Source: Afipia birgiae 34632
Lineage (GTDB): Bacteria; Pseudomonadota; Alphaproteobacteria; Rhizobiales; Xanthobacteraceae
NCBI RefSeq assembly: GCF_000308295.2
Contig: NZ_HG326652.1
Location: forward strand, 139,518-203,517
Reading direction: 5' to 3'
DNA: 64,000 nt
The notes beneath the pieces were generated by a model. The model did not search any database. It saw only the letters and a list, made by a program, of their open reading frames with translations, and was not told the origin of the DNA. Positions within the stretch are counted from its first letter, which is position 1; the number at the start of each line of letters is the position of its first letter. Of the stretch, positions 42,043-51,185 are shown piece after piece. The translations under genes were made by a program, and so were the position numbers.

Positions 42043-44379
42043 ATGAAGATGCTTCAGGGCCGTCTTGTGGAGGCTGAAGTTAACGCGCGTCAAGTCTTGC
42101 TCAATCGGTTGAAAGCGGTCGGCAAATTCAATCCAGAAATCCCGAACTTTCTTTCTCTGTTAGGTGAAATTCTGACTGAACAAGGCCGGCATGCTGAGTC
42201 GGAGAAATTGATACGGGCGTCTTTGGATATCTATGAGACGCTTGGGGTGTCGCATGAGGCGACCGGATATTTGCGCGACGAGAGACGTCTTGCGATAACA
42301 CTCGGACTCGAGAATCGCTGGAGTGACTCTGCCAAGATATTTGATGACATCGACGTCATAACGGAAAATTGGGAGCCAACATTACGCAACCAGTTTCGAC
42401 TGGATCCAATTCGTATAGTAGCCCGCTATAGGATAGGGGACTTTGCTGGTGGACTGACACTCGCACAAGAGCTTCTGCAAACCAGTCAGACAAGGTTTGG
42501 CGCACACCATTTCGCTGTCGCGATGGCACGCGGCTACGTTGCGATTGGACTTACGAACACCGGTCAGCACGTGGCGGCCTTGCGCGAGTTCAGGACCGCA
42601 ATCCCGGTGCTGCGGTCGCAACTGCCATCAGATGATGAGACTGATGATGGTGCTCAAACTGCAGTTCGCGTTGAACAACTGCGCAATGTTGTGGAGGCCT
42701 ATGTTGCGCTGCTGGCAAAGGAACGCGCTAAGGGACTTGGGACCGCCGAGATCGACAATGAGTCCTTTCAGCTTGTTGAGTTCATTCGTGGCAGCACTGT
42801 CAAAATGGCGCTGGCCGCATCCGGCGCGCGATTTGTTGCGAACGATCCCGTACTGGCTTCTTTGGTTAGAGAGGAACAGGACCTAGGAATAAAAATCAGC
42901 GCACAGCTTGGCTTACTTAGCAATGCGCTTGCCCTTCCTCCCGGCGATCGCGACGACACGGCAGTGAAGAAACTCCGCGACCAAATCGAAAGGATGCGCG
43001 GCGAGCGGAAATTCACCCAACGCCAGATTGAACGAGAGTTTCCAGAATATGCCGCCCTCGTCAATCCAAAGCCTCCGACGATTGCCGACGTCCGAAACGT
43101 CCTTCGAGCAGATGAGGCGGTCCTATCATTCTATTTCGGCAGGGAGGCAAGCTTTGTATGGGCAATTCCTAAGAACGGCGAGCTCAGTTTTGCCGTCATC
43201 CCAACCACGAGTGAAAGGATCGAAGCTCAAATTCGTAAGCTGCGCGAAGCTCTTGAACCGAAGGTTGCGATGATTTCTGATATCCCGGCGTTCGATGTAA
43301 AGCTTGCGTTGGAGCTTTACCACAGCCTGCTGAAGCCGGTTGAGGACGGGTGGAAGCCCGCAAAGAATCTGATCGTCGTGACCAATGGCGCGCTCGGGCT
43401 TCTGCCGCTGTCGCTGCTGCCAACTGCACCGACGGTATTGGACGCGAACGACGATCCATTGTTCGCGAACTACAGAAAAGTGCCGTGGCTCGCGCGGACC
43501 CATGCCGTCACGCTGGTGCCGTCGGCATCTACGCTGCAGACCTTGCGCAAACTCCCGCCAGGCAAGCCCTCGCGGCAGGATATTATCGCATTCGGCGATC
43601 CATATTTCAGCAAGGATCAAGCGGATGAGGCAGCAAAGGACGACGAGCTGGCTCAGGTGGCCGATGCGTCCAGCATCATGTCTGGGTTGCCGTTGAAGCG
43701 CCGCAATAGTCCTCAGCTTGAGGGGGCCGATACTGCGCAGTTGGCCCAGCTTCCGCGACTTCCCGATACCGCGGATGAGTTGAAGTCAATCGCACTCGCG
43801 CTGCAGGCTAACCCAGCCACGGTTCTCAACCTCGGCAAGGACGCCAATGAGCAGAAGGTCAAAACCATGGACCTGTCGGGGTTCAAAATCATCGCCTTTG
43901 CCACGCATGGGTTGGTGCCAGGTGAGCTCGACGGCCTGACGCAGCCAGCGCTGGCGTTGTCCGCTCCCGATGTCGCCGACACCGACGGCGATGGTCTCCT
44001 GATCATGGAAGAAATCCTCGCGCTCAAGCTCGATGCCGACTGGGTGTTGCTTTCGGCCTGCAACACCGGCGCGGGGGCGGGAGTCGGCGCCGAAGCAGCG
44101 TCAGGACTTGGACGTGCATTCTTCTACGCCGGAACCCGCGCGCTTCTCGTGACCAACTGGTCGGTCCATTCGCAGTCGGCGCGTGAACTCGTGACGGATT
44201 TGTTTAAGCGGCAGGTTGATGATGCGAAGCTGACCCGCGGTGAGGCCTTGCGGACGGCGATGATGGCGCTGGCGGATGGTCCTGGATATATCGGTGCCGA
44301 CGGCAAGACCGAGTTCGCCTACGCACACCCCTTGTTCTGGGCGCCCTATTCCATCATCGGCGATGGCGGGGGCCGGTGA
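42043..44379 (+). CDS. TPR-CHAT protein (caspase-like protease domain)
   Basis: 778 residues. TPR-like helices fill residues 1-230 (KMLQGRLVEAEVNARQVLLN, ALREFRTAIPVLRSQL). A coiled-coil stretch follows (KKLRDQIERMRGERKFTQRQ), then the CHAT domain from about 350. The catalytic dyad is visible: His in IIAFATHGLVPGEL near residue 621 and Cys in WVLLSACNTGAG near 672, with ALLVTNWSVHSQSARELV after it. CHAT proteases are used in effector and gasdermin-activating systems, and in cell-envelope roles. The start is uncertain, because the frame is open upstream to the TGA. Confidence 0.85.
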   Translation: MKMLQGRLVEAEVNARQVLLNRLKAVGKFNPEIPNFLSLLGEILTEQGRHAESEKLIRASLDIYETLGVSHEATGYLRDERRLAITLGLENRWSDSAKIFDDIDVITENWEPTLRNQFRLDPIRIVARYRIGDFAGGLTLAQELLQTSQTRFGAHHFAVAMARGYVAIGLTNTGQHVAALREFRTAIPVLRSQLPSDDETDDGAQTAVRVEQLRNVVEAYVALLAKERAKGLGTAEIDNESFQLVEFIRGSTVKMALAASGARFVANDPVLASLVREEQDLGIKISAQLGLLSNALALPPGDRDDTAVKKLRDQIERMRGERKFTQRQIEREFPEYAALVNPKPPTIADVRNVLRADEAVLSFYFGREASFVWAIPKNGELSFAVIPTTSERIEAQIRKLREALEPKVAMISDIPAFDVKLALELYHSLLKPVEDGWKPAKNLIVVTNGALGLLPLSLLPTAPTVLDANDDPLFANYRKVPWLARTHAVTLVPSASTLQTLRKLPPGKPSRQDIIAFGDPYFSKDQADEAAKDDELAQVADASSIMSGLPLKRRNSPQLEGADTAQLAQLPRLPDTADELKSIALALQANPATVLNLGKDANEQKVKTMDLSGFKIIAFATHGLVPGELDGLTQPALALSAPDVADTDGDGLLIMEEILALKLDADWVLLSACNTGAGAGVGAEAASGLGRAFFYAGTRALLVTNWSVHSQSARELVTDLFKRQVDDAKLTRGEALRTAMMALADGPGYIGADGKTEFAYAHPLFWAPYSIIGDGGGR

Positions 44380-44407
44380 TGCGCGATCTTCACCCGCTCT
44401 CAGCATA

Positions 44408-44500
44408 AGAAATTATATAGCAATTTCAATTACATATGAGTTCGCAGTTTTATTCTGAATGGCGCGCCAAATTGCCACCATTCAGAATAAAACTGCGAAC
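44408..44500. repeat. Perfect 23-bp inverted repeat with AT-rich flank
   Basis: GTTCGCAGTTTTATTCTGAA plus TGG (44440-44462) and its exact reverse complement (44478-44500) are separated by 15 bp. The left arm and its AT-rich flank reappear at 26755-26818. It may be two ends of an excised or collapsed element, or a recombinase site. From 44501 to 44835 I see nothing else. Confidence 0.75.
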
Positions 44501-44835
44501 AACATCGGCGCGTGGGCGTGGCGGTATTCTCCCGTTTTATTCAGATAGCTGACGTTGCTCCATGCCTATTCACACTCCAGTTCGGCGATGATCTGTTGGC
44601 AAGGTCATGATAGAGGCTTCTCCGGGCGGGAGCGTTCTGGTGGCGATGCTTGGACATCGCAGGTCGCCACGACGGACGCCGGAAGCGTTCCGTCCAGCCC
44701 TCAACCCGTCACGGCAAACCGGTCCGCACTTCCCTCCCAGCGGGGCGTTGCGGCAGCGGGCTCCGCAGAAGGGGGCGATCGAGACGCCAAGGCTCGGTCG
44801 CAGGGGAAGGCCTTCCCACCGCGTGGGAGTTCGCG

Positions 44836-45897
44836 TCAGCTCTTGCGTGGGCCGGCAAAATTTGTAGAAAAATAGTCGATCAGCTCAGACGCTTGGGTGC
44901 CTTGCCTGAAACGCCGTTGCTCCTCGAAGTTGAGGGATGGGATCAGGTGTATAAACTGGTGATCGGCGTAGAGTGACATCACCGCCTCTGGGTCTAGCCC
45001 ACCGGACCGCAGGCCTGTCATATTATTCGCCGCTTCGATCGCGGTGCCGATCATGACGTCGGCCAGTTGCACCGCGGGGCTCGTCTTGGAATCAACTTGC
45101 GAGACTTCTGTGAGCTTGAGCGGGAATTTCAAGGATGCAATTTCGGTTTGGCGAAACTCGATTTCTTGGTCGTGATCGATGAACCGTTGCAGCAGGTCGT
45201 GATAGGTAAGCAGATTCTTCGACTGGTCGTGTTCGACCCGATACGCGCCGTCAGCCATCACCTCCATTCGACTGATGAGCGACTGCAACACAACGAGGGC
45301 CGCGTCAGTGTTCACACCGGGCGTAGCTATTGCCGAGAGACATTCCGGCGCTGCATATTGGGCAAGGGGTCCGAGGCCCTCTGGAAACTCTTGCCATCGT
45401 GTCGCGCGCGCAGCAGCGACTAGCGCTTTCAAAGCCTCCGGGGTCTTTTCCTTGGCGGCATGTTGAAACGCCACGAGCAGGTTGTCGAAGGCTGCTTGCC
45501 CGAGCAGTGTGGGGGCCGCCATCGTAAGCAACGACGCCATCGCGTAGTTCTGACCATTCTCGTAAAAGCCGATGCCTCGTTCGTAGTAGAAGGGTTCAAC
45601 AGCGTAATCGACGAACATGAGCACCAGGAGGAAGCGCTTATCGCAGACATAGGTCACGCTTTTGAAATGGGTGAGAACATCGCGTTGCAGCGAAATCAAC
45701 CGCTCGTGATTGCCCGGGCGACGTGACAGCGAGCGGTACTTGAGCTCCGGTGCTTGGAGCCGAGGGAGGTGTTCCTTGATCAGGCGAGCGGCATCTTCAT
45801 CGCTGATGGCAACCGCCGCGGCGCCCTGAAAGCGCTGGTCGGGGTTGAGGAGGTCAAACCCTGTGTATCCGCTTTCGTCGATGCGAAAGCACTCCAT
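44836..45897 (-). CDS. DUF3800-like protein
   Basis: 353 residues from the ATG at 45897, chosen because GAGGGA lies 9 bases upstream. It opens with CFRIDESGYTGFDLL, the FIDESGxxG start of DUF3800, followed by IKEHLPRLQAPELKYRSLSR, and near the end has SPAVQLADVMIGTAIEAAN, the conserved 'QxADxxxG' box. The domain has an RNase H-like fold and occurs in mobile elements and defence-like islands; activity is unproven. It is followed by a DUF5677-like gene on the same strand. Confidence 0.7.
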   Translation of the reverse strand: MECFRIDESGYTGFDLLNPDQRFQGAAAVAISDEDAARLIKEHLPRLQAPELKYRSLSRRPGNHERLISLQRDVLTHFKSVTYVCDKRFLLVLMFVDYAVEPFYYERGIGFYENGQNYAMASLLTMAAPTLLGQAAFDNLLVAFQHAAKEKTPEALKALVAAARATRWQEFPEGLGPLAQYAAPECLSAIATPGVNTDAALVVLQSLISRMEVMADGAYRVEHDQSKNLLTYHDLLQRFIDHDQEIEFRQTEIASLKFPLKLTEVSQVDSKTSPAVQLADVMIGTAIEAANNMTGLRSGGLDPEAVMSLYADHQFIHLIPSLNFEEQRRFRQGTQASELIDYFSTNFAGPRKS

Positions 45898-46037
45898 GTC
45901 CGCGTTCCCTCGCAATGGCGACACGTCTTTCGCCGTTCGTGAAAATCTCCTTGGGCTCCCATCCAAGCTATGTTTTCTAATTGTCGGAATCGATAGGACG
46001 ATTCCCGTGGCTCAATGAGCTTGTCCGGGCGTAGGCT

Positions 46038-46832
46038 TTACAGCTCCGATGGTCCGTCTTCGCGTGAGCTCTGGATTTCGGGCGAGCCGCGCGTATCGCG
46101 CGCCAGTGCCCGATATCGATGCAACAGCGCCTGAAACGTATCCCAGACTTCGGTTTTTTGCTTGATCTTCATGATGAGAAGCGTCGCGATCGTCATGGTG
46201 ATGCCGAGCTCCGTCAAGGTTACGAGAAAGTCGATCTCGTCGAGTTCGGGGTTGATGATCAGGGTTGCTGAGCCGTCGACTGGATTTTCGACATAGTGCC
46301 GGTTGAGAGCCGTCATGCTGACGTGCGCGGCGTCGCCCGAAATATCTCGATAGCTGCGATAGAGACGATCGAAATCGCTGCCCTCAAGGAGTGAACCGAG
46401 CTGGATCGCCTTCGCGCCCTGCAGGCCCTGGGCGACAAACTCCTCAAGCTGCTGTCTCACGTCTTCCGTGCCAGTGAACTTTTTCGCACCAAGATGTAGC
46501 GCTGCGCGTGATTGCCGGCTCTTGAAGTCGTCGTCCTTCATCCGTGTGACGAAAGCGGGGTTTCTGTCCAGCGCGATGAGGTACATGGCGGCCTCGATGA
46601 CGCTGCGCGACTGAATGCGAAAATCGAGCTGCCGGTCGTTCTGGATCAATAGCAGGGCGCCTTCGAAAAGCGTAAGGGCGCGGGCGTAAAGAGCGGCCTT
46701 CACCGCTACAAGCTCCCGCTCCTCCTCCAACGAAACCGCGACGGGGGCCTCGGCAACAAACCGTCGCGCGGCGTCGACGAAATCGCGCATCCAGGTCATC
46801 CAATCCGATGAAAGTGCGTGTCCTTCGGGCAT
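46038..46832 (-). CDS. DUF5677-like protein
   Basis: 264 residues, helical. The core ALYARALTLFEGALLLIQND, followed by SRSVIEAAMYLIAL, then a segment around YRDISGDAAHVSMTALNRHY and hydrophobic C-terminal helices, fits the HEPN-like DUF5677 group. Divergent from the PD-(D/E)XK gene with 56 bp between. Family assignment is by pattern and moderate. Confidence 0.5.
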   Translation of the reverse strand: MPEGHALSSDWMTWMRDFVDAARRFVAEAPVAVSLEEERELVAVKAALYARALTLFEGALLLIQNDRQLDFRIQSRSVIEAAMYLIALDRNPAFVTRMKDDDFKSRQSRAALHLGAKKFTGTEDVRQQLEEFVAQGLQGAKAIQLGSLLEGSDFDRLYRSYRDISGDAAHVSMTALNRHYVENPVDGSATLIINPELDEIDFLVTLTELGITMTIATLLIMKIKQKTEVWDTFQALLHRYRALARDTRGSPEIQSSREDGPSEL

Positions 46833-46888
46833 AGATTGACCTTAGAACTCAAGATGTTCGTTGAAATATTTCATGATAGATAATTCAC

Positions 46889-47425
46889 ATGGATGACCAG
46901 CAAAAAACAACGCTTTCGACATTCGCATCAGCGGTTCGGGCGCTGCTGCAGGATAAGGAGCTTGCATATGCCGATCCAGCCGAGCGCGCGCTTGTGGGCC
47001 GGATTCGTGATCTTCTGCACGGCCATTACGGCGGTTGGTCGATCGACCTTGAATGGAATCGTCGAGAAGATGTCATCAAACGTCTCCGATACGGGCTCAG
47101 TGAGGATGAACTGATTGGCAGAGATGCCATCGTACCCGACCTGATCGTACATCGGGTCGGCAAGAGAGAGAACTTGCTGGTGGTGGAGGTTAAGAAGTCA
47201 ACGAACAAAGACTTCGACGGCGATATTTGGAAGCTCAAGGGAATGACGGAGCAAGCGGGCCCCTATGGCTATTCGGTCGGCCTTCACCTGGTGATTGACG
47301 TTAAGGCTGGTGTCGCGCCCCGTTGCAATGTCTATGTTGATGCCGAGTTGGACACAGGTCTGACGGAATGGATGCATTCAGAGCTGGAGGAACGGAATGA
47401 CAGCGGAGCCAGCGGAGATAGTTAA
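46889..47425 (+). CDS. PD-(D/E)XK nuclease-like protein
   Basis: 178 residues. The C-terminal domain has the strand order of restriction-type nucleases: WSIDLEWNRREDVIKRL, then IVPDLIVHRVGKRENLLVVE and VKKSTNKDFDGDIWKLKGM. Asp84, Glu100 and Lys102 form a PD-(x)-ExK site. The N-terminal 40 residues are helical. The gene overlaps the next by 29 bp. A nuclease in an accessory cluster suggests a restriction or defence role, by inference. Confidence 0.7.
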   Translation: MDDQQKTTLSTFASAVRALLQDKELAYADPAERALVGRIRDLLHGHYGGWSIDLEWNRREDVIKRLRYGLSEDELIGRDAIVPDLIVHRVGKRENLLVVEVKKSTNKDFDGDIWKLKGMTEQAGPYGYSVGLHLVIDVKAGVAPRCNVYVDAELDTGLTEWMHSELEERNDSGASGDS

Positions 47426-47700
47426 ACTGGTCGGACGGTTGACCGATCCCAACTTGACGCAGGCGTTGTCACGGATGGAAGGCTCGGTTCACGGCGTCAC
47501 CGCAAGAGGCTGCGCGACCTTCCTCGATAGTGCAGGTGCGGGCCGCGAGGTTTTGGCGGCGGCCGCGGAGAAGAAGCGGGTGGCTGGCCAGATCAATGTC
47601 ACGGTTCACTCGCTCGGCATCCTCTTGTGTCTACCGCACATTCTCGAACCGGATGAGCGCGTCGAATATGTGTCGCTCGGCGCAGGGCCGTGCGTTAAAG
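47397..47700 (+). pseudogene. 3'-truncated protein gene overlapping the nuclease-like gene
   Basis: From the ATG at 47397 the protein reads naturally (KLVGRLTDPNLTQALSRMEG, GCATFLDSAGAGREVLAAAA, LGILLCLPHILEPDERVEYV) up to SLGAG near 47685. After this the frame runs on to 47915 as Arg-rich sequence that is only the shadow of the next gene. In the full-length proteins I recall, 'VSLGAG' is followed by a further domain, so about half is missing. The junction lies at a six-G run (47700-47705), which could also be a frameshift joining it to the next gene. Confidence 0.5.
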
Positions 47701-47709
47701 GGGGGCGTG

Positions 47710-48573
47710 ATGGAAGTCTACTGCAAAGGAACAGCCCGGATCAGACACGGCGCGACCGGCGAGATTTACGAAATAGAGAGCGACGAGCTCGATTGGGATG
47801 CGGTCGGCGGCGACGAGCGCCAAATGGGGCCGGAAATTCATTACGAAGCGGTTGTAGAGCATCCCCAGCTTGGGGAACTGACCTGGGGCCTTTGGGAGTA
47901 TCCGGTAGGAATTGAGAACTATCAGGAGACGAAGGCAGGGCCGCATGAGGTGATCGAGGATTTCGACTATGGCCTCGAGCATAGCGCACCGGAGCCTGAC
48001 GATTGGATCGATTACACCGTCCCGGACAACCCGTTCACGATTTTCATGAGCTCCTATCACCACACCGGTGATCTTCTCGCCGATCACGGAAGGGATAGCG
48101 GCGGCCATCTGCTAAATCGGATGGTCTTTTCTCATCAGGTCACGGCCCTGGAAGCCTACCTGAGCGACACGCTGATGAATGAGGTTATGGCTGATAAAGC
48201 CGCCATGCAGCGCATGATCGACGAGGATGATGATCTGGCAAAGGAAAAGTTCACGCTTGCTGAGATCTCCAAGGATCCTGGATTGGTCGCTTCCATTTTC
48301 TGTCTCACCGTCGTTCCTTTGAAAGGCTACGATGAACCAGAAATCCTCCCCTCTCAATCAGCCCAATTCTGTCTCATTGGTGCTGACGCCGGACAGATCA
48401 TGTACTTGGCGATACTTGACTGCGCGACCGCAAACCCGAGCTTGAGCAGTTCGCCGTGGATACGCGGCGCTCCCCAAAGCGGGTTCTCGACGCTCATCCG
48501 CCGGATCAGCGCGCGCAGCTCCGTCTCGATCTGCGGCCGTCCTCCCAATGATCGTGACTTCCACCGCCAGTAG
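47710..48573 (+). pseudogene. HEPN/MAE-like protein gene truncated at its 3' end by IS debris
   Basis: The ATG at 47710 starts MEVYCKGTARIRHGATGEIY. A middle region has HLLNRMVFSHQVTALEAYLS, then DTLMNEVMADKAAMQRMIDE, reminiscent of HEPN-type 'S..ALE.YL.D' helices. After residue about 215 (near 48355) the sequence is the complement of a transposase gene and is not natural protein, so the true C-terminus is lost. No function can be assigned. Confidence 0.5.
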
Positions 48574-48830
48574 CAGCGAAATCCCGCCCGATGCCAACGC
48601 ACGAGGGTCTCGGGACGGATGATCGTGAGGACGGGCAAGATTGACGGGAACCATCGATACAATTGGATTAAGAACCAGCGATCGTTGTTGGTGAGCTGGG
48701 GCCGGCCGGGCATCTTGCGCCGCAAAACGATCAATTGATGTCGCAGCGCTGCGTTCTCTGCTTCAAGCCGGGCCTTCGACTTGAACGGCGAGACTAGGAC
48801 GGCCAGAATGAAACAGAGCAGCCCGATCAT
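48354..48830 (-). pseudogene. N-terminal fragment of an IS481/IS3-like transposase
   Basis: 159 codons: membrane-like start MIGLLCFILAVLVSPFKSK, then AENAALRHQLIVLRRKMPGR, YRWFPSILPVLTIIRPETLV and PLWGAPRIHGELLKLGFAVA. The match ends at SSIAKYM near 48405, before the rve integrase core. The residues after it are foreign. It interrupts the end of the HEPN-like gene. Confidence 0.75.
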
Positions 48831-49049
48831 TCCGCCAGCTTAGGCGAATCCATCACGTCTTCAACTCGGATAAGGTTTTCGGTACACACAGTCCGCAATT
48901 TCAATTGACGCCACGATCACCGCTCGCAATGACGGCAACCATGAAGCGACGATCTTTGAAGCCGAGAAAAATTGCTTCATCCGGACCATCGTAATCACCG
49001 TTATCGGCCCAAGTGTTGTTGTCCGGCCCCCACGGGGTGGTCCGATTGG

Positions 49050-49345
49050 AATGTTAATTTAGAGATTGTTTTGGAGCTGCCCCGTTTTGTGGTCCGGGTT
49101 CTAGGCAATTTCTTGGACTGTATGAGTTTGGCGTCAAGTTGCCGCGCGAGGTATGGGGCCTGTCGTTGTTGTAATGGTGCCTCATTCTTCGAGTCGATCG
49201 ATGGCGTCGACCATCGACAGGAACAGAATGCGTTGAGACACTCTGCGCGCAGACGACCCCATTGATCGAGCATCCTGCCGGCAAACTCGGGACCGTCTCG
49301 GCGAATGAGATAACCGCGTCGCGGTGACTCTTGCGAGGCAACATT
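49050..49345 (-). pseudogene. C-terminal fragments of an IS3-family OrfB
   Basis: On the minus strand, one frame has GRLRAECLNAF and another HYNNDRPHTSRGNLTPNSY. Both belong to the rve C-terminus (RLRAECLN...YN..RPHS.LG.LTP). Frames are broken and the catalytic residues absent. Together with 48354-48830, this marks two old insertions. Confidence 0.6.
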
Positions 49346-49673
49346 TTTCTGCATTGACCGGTTCGGTCTGGTTTTCAATGACTGAAAAAACTCACACTAC
49401 AGTACATGCTCCCGTCCGCTGCAAAGCATCCACTCAGGCTTCAGCGGCTGGGAATGCCAGTTCTTAAAGCCACGAAATGCAATATCGAATTGCAAACTCT
49501 TGGCCGCAACGAGATTTCGGTGCAAAGGAGCAAGTTGTGAAAATCGATTTTAGTGGATAGGACGGAGTCTTTTCGATCATGCACAATGTGCCAAGATTGA
49601 AAAAGTCTGCTAGAAAAATACCTGGACTAAAAGGCGCTATTTAAATAAATGAGTTTGAGCTGAGGAGACGACT

Positions 49674-49721
49674 ATGAACAACAACCTCACCCAATGGCAA
49701 GTCCCTCAAGAATGCGAGTAA
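49674..49721 (+). CDS. Fifteen-residue ORF with a strong ribosome-binding site
   Basis: GAGGAG 6 bases before ATG, then MNNNLTQWQVPQECE and TAA. It lies about 145 bp before the first glycosyltransferase gene, after an AT-rich stretch. It could be a leader peptide or the start of a decayed gene. No other gene is seen in 49346-49865. Confidence 0.3.
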   Translation: MNNNLTQWQVPQECE

Positions 49722-49865
49722 CATGTGGTTCGCTGCAGCTAGGTACTGGAACACACTCGGTTTCCCAGGAGGCTTACGCGAGAAATTGCGCGGTGCTGCG
49801 CCCCTTGGGGATGCTTTTTTGACTTCGCGCAGCGCCGCGGACACGTTCATGACTGAGCATGAACG

Positions 49866-51167
49866 ATGAGCGATAGAAACGAAGTCCGAGCTGCCCCGCG
49901 CGCACCATGTGTTTGGATAGATGTGACGACGAGCCTGCGAAACCGCGGCAGTCACGCAACGGGAACCTTACGCGTGGAGCGTGAGCTCTCTTCAGCATTG
50001 TCTTCGCTGCTGGGCGAGCATCTTGTTTTTTGCCGGTACAATCCGGTCAAAACTCGCTTCGAACGCGTCAATTATTCCTTCAAGGAGCAACGTGCAACTC
50101 CACCTGATCAACGATCAGGCCCCGGCGCACGACGAAAAGAGACGGCTGGTAAGCGTGTGGAGCGAATTCTGCGCTTATCGATCCGTAAACTGATCCGTCA
50201 TGTTTACAGTTTATTTCAAACAAAAGCCGGTGCGAGTGGGTTCCCGGAATCCATGCCGGGAGATGTCCTATTTCTCGGTGGTGAGACATGGAGTCAGCGA
50301 TACGATTTCGAAGTTATTCGCCGGATTCGCCACCAAAGTCATGTCAAGGTTGCGGCAATATGCCAGGACCTAATCCCCATCAACTTCCCGCAATTTTTTC
50401 AGTCCGCTGAATTTATTAGGCGCTACGAGGAGTATACCAAATTCTTATTGCGGGATGTAGATCTGCTGATCACCCACTCCCAGTCAGTACGCGCCGATCT
50501 CGAGGCAGAAACACGAAAGCTCGGCATTTCCTTGGCAAATCTTTCAGTTGTCGAATTGGGGTCCGATGTTGGGCGACTGAGGGAAGTCGTAAGGCCGCCG
50601 GCAAGCCCACCGCTTGTGAGCGGGAAATTCGTCATCTCCGTAAGCACCATTCAATCACGTAAAAACTTCGATCTTCTCTATCGGCTCTGGCGTCGCTTTG
50701 CTGAGGAAGGGCGAACCGACGTTCCACGTTTGGTAATTGTCGGCCAGCAGGGGTTCGGAAGCGCCGACTTGCTTTGGCAAATAGCGAACGATCCAAGGGT
50801 TCGAGATAATATCCTGGTCATACACAGCGCCGGGGATGCTGAACTAACCTGGCTCTACCAAAATTGCTGCTTCACTCTTTACCCGTCCTTTGCAGAGGGG
50901 TGGGGCTTGCCAGTGGCCGAGAGCCTGTCGTTTGGCAAGCCCTGTCTGTCGTCGAACGCATCGTCATTGCCGGAGGCCGGAGCCGGTCTTGCGGTTCACT
51001 TGGACCCGCTTGATTTCAAGGCGTGGCACGATAAGATCATTGAGTGGACGGATGATCCGACCTTGCTCGCAGAACTTTCGAAGCAAATAGACGTCAACTA
51101 CAGGCGAACAACCTGGAGCGAAACGGCAACAGCGATTGCTGGTAAGATCGAAATACTGATGCGCTGA
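49866..51167 (+). CDS. Glycosyltransferase, GT4-type
   Basis: 433 residues. The C-terminal Rossmann half has FVISVSTIQSRKNFDLLYRL, then CFTLYPSFAEGWGLPVAESL with the EX7E motif (Glu-GWGLPVA-Glu) of retaining GT4 enzymes, and SFGKPCLSSNASSLPEAGA. The N-terminal half starts VWIDVTTSLRNRG. A linker of about 50 basic residues (ARRKETAGKRVERILRLSIR) separates the halves. It adds a sugar from a nucleotide donor in surface polysaccharide synthesis. It is the first gene of the cluster. Confidence 0.85.
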   Translation: MSDRNEVRAAPRAPCVWIDVTTSLRNRGSHATGTLRVERELSSALSSLLGEHLVFCRYNPVKTRFERVNYSFKEQRATPPDQRSGPGARRKETAGKRVERILRLSIRKLIRHVYSLFQTKAGASGFPESMPGDVLFLGGETWSQRYDFEVIRRIRHQSHVKVAAICQDLIPINFPQFFQSAEFIRRYEEYTKFLLRDVDLLITHSQSVRADLEAETRKLGISLANLSVVELGSDVGRLREVVRPPASPPLVSGKFVISVSTIQSRKNFDLLYRLWRRFAEEGRTDVPRLVIVGQQGFGSADLLWQIANDPRVRDNILVIHSAGDAELTWLYQNCCFTLYPSFAEGWGLPVAESLSFGKPCLSSNASSLPEAGAGLAVHLDPLDFKAWHDKIIEWTDDPTLLAELSKQIDVNYRRTTWSETATAIAGKIEILMR

Positions 51168-51185
51168 AGTTTCAAAAAAATTTCT

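Noticed and set aside
47530..48573. 347-codon frame as one protein
   Set aside because: The first 60 codons are a shadow of the previous gene and the last 70 are antisense to a transposase.
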